From contig NZ_KB898186.1 in NCBI RefSeq assembly GCF_000377505.1, positions 310,001-374,000 of the forward strand: a stretch of 64,000 nt of DNA, read 5' to 3'. Shown piece after piece: positions 59,401-64,000 of the stretch (its first letter is position 1; each line of letters begins with the position of its first letter). The notes below the pieces were generated by a model. That model did not search any database. It was not told the origin of the DNA and saw nothing but the letters and a program-made list of their open reading frames with translations. The position numbers and the translations under genes are program-made. This DNA is from Paenibacillus massiliensis 2301065 = DSM 16942. GTDB lineage: Bacteria > Bacillota > Bacilli > Paenibacillales > Paenibacillaceae.

Positions 59401-59528
59401 AGATCCAGCACGCCGCTCGTTGCGACGGGGATATGCTCTTTGGGCATAGACACATAGGTCAGGAAAATTCCGTAGGCAGCAACCAGCAAAAATATGGTAA
59501 TACATGCAGCGGTAGCTTGTTTTCTCAT
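56469..59528 (-). CDS. Hybrid sensor with two histidine-kinase cores (7TMR-DISM type)
   Basis: About 1019 residues. Order: membrane segment (8-25); extracytoplasmic jelly-roll sensor like 7TMR-DISM extracellular domains (about 35-200, DGEWELYPDKLL...VPGSWSQ); seven membrane helices (about 205-410); HisKA with His439 in TSHEFKTP; HATPase (GNLLDNAIKH, DSGRGI); receiver with phospho-Asp737 in VILDLMMP; then a second, LytS/YehU-type kinase with His828 in SQIKPHFLFNVLNS and its own ATPase (LVENAIRHG, DDGVGIPP). The external domain suggests carbohydrate or cell-wall ligand sensing. The ATG at 59528 forms a 4-bp ATGA overlap with the regulator stop; GTG 59540 is the alternative. Confidence 0.88.
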   Translation of the reverse strand: MRKQATAACITIFLLVAAYGIFLTYVSMPKEHIPVATSGVLDLTSWEFAENGVLPLDGEWELYPDKLLTQQDLIPATAGEKLTAAMIQVPGSWSQLMPTKGMVTYRLRIEMDNVAASTVYGLKTASIQVSNRIMVNGQVVGSSGNPGKQPDYAALNKPYTSYFTLQPGSNELLIQVANYDFRASSGINESLFLGTATQISDLYNRAIIHDWITITAFLVMGLYFLGSFTQRQKDFSIAVFGIVCMCIAVFTSVNGERVLFDVVGPLPFWLYYRIQMVSAAGVGLGFFFYVYSAFRPYCSKWFVRGALIFGVILLVLHVLFGARISLSPFREMSTFYTTFSLLYATYVFVLAALHRVAGSLYLAVAAMASNVQALKQNMNIYYGVRIFEMAPIEPFLMLLMLALLMSVHFSNAFRKIEELSEELLQADKVKDDFLARTSHEFKTPLHVVMNISRSMLNDTVHPPTAEQREKLQLMTDMTKRLSQLVYDILDLSKLRQGKLQIALAPIDIRAVAEMQVRFYSYLAVERQLQLVNHVPAHLPFALADEGRLSQVIGNLLDNAIKHTEHGSIVVTGRLHEDQLEISVQDSGRGIEPQDLALIFDPFKSLHGAQRGGFGLGLSIARQLVELQSGTLTVSSTPGVGSTFTITLPVADPANPAITLPPGAEVAPKQMQYSFATPYYSNHAGKHTVLIADDQYENLKVLIDALQGLDYRVIAVKNGYEVLEQLQQADKVDLVILDLMMPGMSGYEVCQELRTRYSLLELPILMVTATIQPQHKVAAFQAGANDYLPKPFDMEELKARIGSLLAMKESLGRAIQMEVAFLQSQIKPHFLFNVLNSIVASSYTNIERARGMIVDLADYLRGSFRFSNTDERIAFEEEFKLIRTYVDIEQARFRDRIRFESDIAAGALDLRIPPLLLQPLVENAIRHGIGDRLEGGLVTLTVSESDGYWQFVVADDGVGIPPERLQTLLDRVVTDESQGVGLLNINKRLTYEYGISLQLDSTQGHGTKVTVRIPASSVAV

Positions 59529-60757
59529 CGGTTGTTCCACTCAGCCTTTTCCCTCGTCTGTTGAATCAGCAGCACGGTCTCTGCCTCCAGCTCAGCTCCC
59601 AACTGATGGCATACCGCTTGCTCCAACTGGGAGCCTACGCGATGGGCCTCAGATCGATTGCCCATGTCCAAATGCAGTCGGATCAGCTCACGTCCGTCCT
59701 GTTCGGAATCAGGAATCAGCTCCAATATGCGCTGCATGCTATCGACAGCAAAGCTGGCATTGTCTTGCTTGCGGAAATGCGCATGCCATACACGAAGCGC
59801 TCGAATATAGGCTCCTCTAACCTCCAGCTGTCTGGGCTCCGCCCATCTGAAGTCACAGGCGTCCATATAATCACCTTTGTACATCTGATTCATTTGGTCA
59901 TAGAGCTGTACATCCATCTCTATAGCAGTTGTATTCCTAGTCAGGTGATCTGACTGGATGCCAGGCAATTTGAATTGGCTTATCAATTGCTTGAACTCAG
60001 CGACATCTAGTGTCATTCCATCCCATTCAGCCACAAAGCCCTGATGAACCTTGTGTATACGGATCGGAATATGATGATCTGTCAGGGTCTTGCGTAAATA
60101 GGACAGGCATGTGTACAGATACGTCTTCGCCTTATTCAGGTCATAGCCTGGCCAGATGGCTTCCAGAATAGCCGCCGTGCTTAAGGATTCCCCTTCAACG
60201 TGAATCAATAAAGCGCACAGCTCCTTTTCCTTCTTCGTCTTCCAGGACAGCACTCTGCCTCCGTTACCCGGCAGCCTGATCTGGAATCCACCCAGACATT
60301 GAATGGCAGCAGACGAATTCTCGATATGTCCAGCTTGGGGTGGGTTGGGGGACGAGGAGCTGAGCGAAGAATGGGACATGGAATACTGAACACGAGTAAC
60401 AGCATTCTGCAATCGGTCTGGTGTAAAGGGCTTCAGCAGATAGTCAATCGACTGAATCTCGAATGCTTCCACGGCATATTCTGCATGAGCTGTCGTGAAG
60501 ATGATCGGCATCTGTGGGATCATTTGTCTAATCGCTCGGGCTACCTCCATCCCGTTCATGCCTGGCATCCGGTTGTCCAAAAACACGGCATCAATAGGGC
60601 TTTCTCCTCCGTTGCTCTGAAGTGTCCGTATTACCTCAATAGCCTCGACAGGGTTCATATACCGTCCGACCACCTGCACATTTCCGAGCTGTCCCAGCAA
60701 TATTTCAAGCAAATCGAGTGCATCTTCTTCATCATCAATCAGCATCACACGAATCAT
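59525..60757 (-). CDS. SARP-type response regulator (REC-wHTH-BTAD)
   Basis: A 410-residue regulator. Receiver at 1-120: LIDDEEDALDLLEILL, phospho-Asp in AVFLDNRMPGMNG, IIFTTAHAEYAVEAF, DYLLKPF. A Ser-rich linker follows, then a winged HTH (about 150-245, KKEKELCALLIHVEGESLSTAAILEAIW) and a bacterial transcriptional activator domain (about 260-405, FKQLISQF...YKGDYMDACDFRWAEPRQLEVRGAYIRAL), the OmpR-like plus BTAD pair of SARP proteins. It is presumably phosphorylated by the adjacent kinase and activates the dockerin/cohesin operon through the heptamers at 56216-56233. AAGGAG is nine bases before ATG 60757. Confidence 0.9.
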   Translation of the reverse strand: MIRVMLIDDEEDALDLLEILLGQLGNVQVVGRYMNPVEAIEVIRTLQSNGGESPIDAVFLDNRMPGMNGMEVARAIRQMIPQMPIIFTTAHAEYAVEAFEIQSIDYLLKPFTPDRLQNAVTRVQYSMSHSSLSSSSPNPPQAGHIENSSAAIQCLGGFQIRLPGNGGRVLSWKTKKEKELCALLIHVEGESLSTAAILEAIWPGYDLNKAKTYLYTCLSYLRKTLTDHHIPIRIHKVHQGFVAEWDGMTLDVAEFKQLISQFKLPGIQSDHLTRNTTAIEMDVQLYDQMNQMYKGDYMDACDFRWAEPRQLEVRGAYIRALRVWHAHFRKQDNASFAVDSMQRILELIPDSEQDGRELIRLHLDMGNRSEAHRVGSQLEQAVCHQLGAELEAETVLLIQQTREKAEWNNR

Positions 60758-60779
60758 CGAGGTGTTCTCCTTAGCAGCT

Positions 60780-60808
60780 ATAGTAACTATTAATATGAAC
60801 GAGTGTAA
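60780..60808 (-). promoter_or_regulatory. Promoter of the SARP regulator/kinase operon
   Basis: On the minus strand: TTACAC (60808-60803), 17 bp, TACTAT (60785-60780). The leader would be very short, with transcription beginning just before the AAGGAG. Confidence 0.5.
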
Positions 60809-60956
60809 CCTGCTTGGCTGATCGCGTCCACACAATTCAAGCATAAAATTCCAGTCTCAAGCCGTAGGGGCCTTGATTCTCTTCTTGGAGTGTAGCCCTG
60901 ATGTGCGATATGATAAGAAGCATAATTCAGGTTCTTACATACAGGGGGGCATCTTG

Positions 60957-62285
60957 ATGGTCAAGCCAGCCATTGTCGACAATGTCATTCGCACACGTAC
61001 CAAGCTGCGCCGGGATACGCTCATCTCGGTGCTGGAAGAGTTCGATGAGAAGCTTATGGAGCTGGATCGGGAGAAGCGAGCTGAGAAATACCGTAAAATG
61101 ATGCAGACGCCGTTCTCTTTCTTCCGGGGAAGTGCCTATCTGTTCTACTATGATGCTACACGTCATTATTTTCCCTATCACACATCGGTAGAGCAGCCGA
61201 CATGGATTCAGGGCGATCTGCACTTTGAGAATTTCGGGGCCTTCTGTGATGAATCCGGCCAGATTGTGTATGATGTGAATGATTTTGATGAAGGCTACAT
61301 CGGCTCCTATCTGTATGATGTACTGCGGATGTCTGCAAGCATTGCGCTGGTCTGCCGTCAGCTCGGTTACGACCAGGAGCGCCAGCTCGCCATGCTGGAG
61401 CACTATGCATTGGCCTACTACAAGCAGATTCGCCGTTATGCCAAGCACAAGGCGGACCCTGGCAAGTTCGTGATGGACAAGCAGCACGCCAAGGGCTTGA
61501 TCCGCAAGCTGCTTCGCAAGCTGGAGAAGCGTCAGCAAGGGCATTTTCTGGAGAAGGTGACCGCCGTCATGCAGACCGATCGGGTGTTCCTGGAGAATAG
61601 TGAACTGGTCGTGCCGACGCCAGAAGAACAGGAGCAGTTGGAGAGTGCTTGGCCGATGTATCTGTCCACACTTCGCTCTTCCATAGAAGAGACAGGGTAC
61701 TATCGGATCAAGGATGTTGCGATCAAGCATGGCTCAGGTACGGCTTCCATTGGGCTGGATCGGTATTACGTTCTTATTGAAGGGGGTCAGAGTCAGCGGG
61801 GAGAGGATGACATCGTGCTGGAGGTCAAGGAGGTACGCGTGCCCGTGCCGGCGTATTTTCTGCCTTATGCCGAATTGTTCTGGGATAGCTTCGATCAGCA
61901 GGGTAAGCGGGTGACCGCGACTCAGCAGGCGATGCATCACAAGGCAGATCCTTACCTCGGTTACCTGACGTTGGAGGACAGAGATTTCTACGTGCGGGAG
62001 CGCTCACCTTACAAGAAGCGACTCAAGCTGGAGCAGATTCAGGATACGGAGGATATGGCTGACATCTTGTCCGCTATGGCGTGCCTGACCGCCAAGATGC
62101 ATGCCCGGGCCGATGCGGATGTGGAGCAGGGGGTTCTGGGCTACCATAGCGAGTATGCCATCTATGAGGCAATGGGCAACAGTCCTGAAGGCTTCGTGAA
62201 GCACATCTCTCGCTGGGCCTTCGGCTATGCGAATCAGGTGGAGCAAGACTATCAGCTATTCTGCGAATGGGTCGAGAGCTTATAG
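60957..62285 (+). CDS. DUF2252 family protein, possible kinase fold
   Basis: A 442-residue protein of the widespread, uncharacterised DUF2252 family. PFSFFRGSAYLFYYD (52-66) is the N-terminal family mark. WIQGDLHFENFG (D87, N92) followed by VNDFDEGYIGSYLYDVLRM (109-112 DFDE) resembles the catalytic loop and metal site of aminoglycoside-phosphotransferase/choline-kinase-like enzymes. So a small-molecule or protein kinase activity is possible but unproven. AGGGGGG lies about eight bases before the ATG at 60957; the frame extending to 60873 has no site. Divergent from the SARP gene; single gene with own terminator. Confidence 0.85.
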   Translation: MVKPAIVDNVIRTRTKLRRDTLISVLEEFDEKLMELDREKRAEKYRKMMQTPFSFFRGSAYLFYYDATRHYFPYHTSVEQPTWIQGDLHFENFGAFCDESGQIVYDVNDFDEGYIGSYLYDVLRMSASIALVCRQLGYDQERQLAMLEHYALAYYKQIRRYAKHKADPGKFVMDKQHAKGLIRKLLRKLEKRQQGHFLEKVTAVMQTDRVFLENSELVVPTPEEQEQLESAWPMYLSTLRSSIEETGYYRIKDVAIKHGSGTASIGLDRYYVLIEGGQSQRGEDDIVLEVKEVRVPVPAYFLPYAELFWDSFDQQGKRVTATQQAMHHKADPYLGYLTLEDRDFYVRERSPYKKRLKLEQIQDTEDMADILSAMACLTAKMHARADADVEQGVLGYHSEYAIYEAMGNSPEGFVKHISRWAFGYANQVEQDYQLFCEWVESL

Positions 62286-62409
62286 ACGATCCCCTATACT
62301 GATAGTGATAGTGAATAGTCACGTCTCGGAAGTCGCTCATCTGTTCCGAAGAACAGCACAACCTACCGAGCTACCAACCTTTAGCCGTGGGTTTCTATAA
62401 TTCAATCAT

Positions 62410-62451
62410 AAGAAGCTTATCAGCCTATGGAGGCATGGATAAGCTTCTTTT
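62410..62451 (+). terminator. Terminator of the DUF2252 gene
   Basis: Exact 12-bp arms AAGAAGCTTATC and GATAAGCTTCTT with a 16-base loop, followed by TT. Confidence 0.85.
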
Positions 62452-62483
62452 AACTATATATAAATTCTATAATTGGTATAATT

Positions 62484-62512
62484 TTGCGAGATACTCGTAG
62501 AGAAGGTATAAT
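62484..62512 (+). promoter_or_regulatory. Sigma-A promoter of the frameshifted regulator
   Basis: TTGCGA (62484-62489), 17 bp, TATAAT (62507-62512), about 70 bp before the TTG start. Confidence 0.7.
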
Positions 62513-62581
62513 GAGAATGTTGGTATATACATATAATTTCCATTACATCATAAAAAAAGAAAATGGGAAAGGAGGATTCCG

Positions 62582-63978
62582 TTGCATACAGCTACAATTC
62601 GGACAGAGGTCAGGGATTATCTGCTGGAGCATGATCTGAACATGAGTGAGTTCGGCGTGGCGGCGGGTCTGAATCCAGGTACGGTGAGCGGCATTGTGAT
62701 GACGAACCGTTCGATCTCTGTACACCAGATGGACTGCATTACCAAAGCGATGGATAAGCCGGAGGACTATTTCTACAGTCGATATGTACAAGAGTACATG
62801 CGGGATACCCCTTTGAATTGGCGGAGGGTCAAGCCTTTCTTGCAGCGTTGTATGGAGCTTCATAGACTAGATTGCATGGAACAGGTTGTAGGCATACTTA
62901 TGGAGAATGTAACCTACTATGCTCCGCTGGTGTTCGAGCTGGCTGAGGATTTTTTTGGGCGGAACAGTATGAGGCAGCGGCACTATTATATAAGAATATA
63001 GCATTTAGCGAGAAGAACCAGCATTCCGAGCGATTGGCAATATGTCAGTACAGGCTGTTCAAGATTCGGATTGGCGATGATCAGATACAGAATTTGAAGG
63101 CGGCTGTGGAGTTTGGTCCATATGCCGAAAGACTAGGTGAACTGGAGCAACTCGACGCCCTGAAGGATCTGGCGAACCTGTATCGTTCGTTGGGGCACTG
63201 GGATACGGTCTTTGAACTGGCTCAGGACATGGGACAGAAGGCGAGAATTCAGTATGAGTTGAAGCATAGATTGGAACGAGGGGATTCAGATTCTAATTAT
63301 CAACTGAGTAGACCTTATTTCTTTTATATAGCTTATTCCCACTTTCTGATTGCAAGTGCAAGCGATGAGAAGGGTGACTATGATCAAGGTCTCAGGCATA
63401 TACAAGCTTATGCCAATTTGAGCTGGGTGAAGGAACAGGATGGGGATACTAAGCAGTGGATTGATTCATTTCAGCAATGGGCCAAAGTTAATACCTGTGT
63501 AAATCGCTTAATGGCTGGAGATATCAGTGTACTCCCGGAGTATGTTGATTACATGGAAGGAAAGAAAGAAGTGTTTGCAGAGCTTTTGAATGTGGTAGAA
63601 GCCGCCAATAGGCATAATATAAATATTGATTATATCCTGGAACGGTTTGAACATCAGCTTTATCGGGATGAGCGTGTAGAGTCGGATGATATTTATTCAA
63701 ATCAGGTTCTTACGGAGCAAGCTGCTCGCTTTTGGTATAAGCTTGCGAAGTATAGATTTAATAGGAAAGATTATGATAATGGCTTTAAAAGTTTGTTATT
63801 TTCTTTGATAATAACGAGTAAAATCAATCATAGAATGCTTATGATGAATTGCATTGGGTTATTTGAGGGGCACAGAGCCTTTTCAAAACCAGAGATTCAG
63901 GAGCAGTATGAGAGTTTGATAAGAAAGGTGTGGATGGTGCATGATGAGAAGGATGGTTTCTTTCTTCGTGATAATTAG
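62582..63978 (+). pseudogene. HTH regulator with TPR-like C-terminal part, split by a frameshift
   Basis: Start TTG 62582 with AAAGGAGG six bases upstream. Residues 1-65 form a Cro/CI-type HTH (LNMSEFGVAAGLNPGTVSGIVM). The frame ends at 62999-63001 after LAEDFFGRN. In the next frame, from about 62957, AEQYEAAALLYKNIAFSEKNQ continues directly into a 340-residue helical, TPR-like region ending at 63978. One extra T in the seven-T run at 62950-62956 would join both into one protein of about 465 residues. The build resembles peptide-sensing or sporulation-type HTH-TPR regulators of Paenibacillus, but the exact family is not recognised. It may be a pseudogene, a phase-variable gene or a sequencing error. 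Confidence 0.7.
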
Positions 63979-64000
63979 TTTGCTATTGGTAGGGAGTTTA

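Noticed and set aside
60927-61730. A 267-codon minus-strand frame
   Set aside because: It is antisense to the DUF2252 gene, which has recognisable motifs.

Overview
The window looks like a chromosomal segment of a Paenibacillus-type, spore-former-lineage Firmicute. Supporting signs are S-layer-homology (SLH) surface proteins, strong AGGAGG ribosome-binding sites with many GTG and TTG starts, yjlC-ndh, csbD and ydjO homologues as in Bacillus, a stalk-domain (Cu_amine_oxidN1) secreted protein, and a GC content near 50 percent. I saw no rRNA, tRNA, CRISPR array, transposase, prophage gene or replication origin.

Layout. 1-2840 (minus strand) is the edge of a fatty-acyl biosynthetic operon: FabI-like enoyl reductase, AMP-forming acyl ligase and an acyl-CoA reductase/aldehyde dehydrogenase cut by the window edge. 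3.2-13.7 kb holds ordinary accessory genes: a membrane protein, a TetR regulator with a metallo-beta-lactamase-fold target gene, a photolyase, a cytoplasmic alpha-amylase, an HNH nuclease, a rhodanese, yjlC-ndh and a PadR regulator. 13.9-18.0 kb is a drug-efflux operon (short HlyD adaptor, DHA2 MFS pump, long lipoprotein adaptor) behind a strong promoter that overlaps a perfect 20-bp palindrome. 18.2-21.2 kb holds small stress and envelope genes. 21.2-30.1 kb is a divergent beta-mannooligosaccharide locus: LacI regulator, GH130 phosphorylase and 2-epimerase on the minus strand; ABC importer, second GH130 and CE7 acetylesterase on the plus strand.

30.3-48.9 kb carries a HEAT-like protein, an ABC-F ATPase preceded by a leader ORF and terminator that look like an attenuator, a nucleoside hydrolase, signal peptidase II, two ECF sigma/anti-sigma pairs, a cytoplasmic GAF histidine kinase with a NarL-type regulator, an FMN reductase with two VOC proteins, a quinone-oxidoreductase-like enzyme, an AT-rich pair of secreted unknowns, a broken holin-like toxin gene and a MATE pump.

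48.9-60.8 kb (minus strand) is the most interesting region. A surface scaffold protein with two cohesin-like modules and three SLH motifs is encoded between two secreted beta-propeller proteins that end in dockerins. Upstream lie a very large hybrid sensor kinase containing two kinase cores and a SARP-type (REC-wHTH-BTAD) response regulator. The promoter of the dockerin/cohesin operon carries two TTAAGGT heptamers exactly 11 bp apart and 9 bp before a TATACT -10 box, the geometry expected of a SARP target. I infer a dedicated sensor-regulator-surface-complex system without recognisable polysaccharide-degrading catalytic modules. The window ends with a DUF2252 protein and an HTH/TPR-like regulator broken by a frameshift in a seven-T run.
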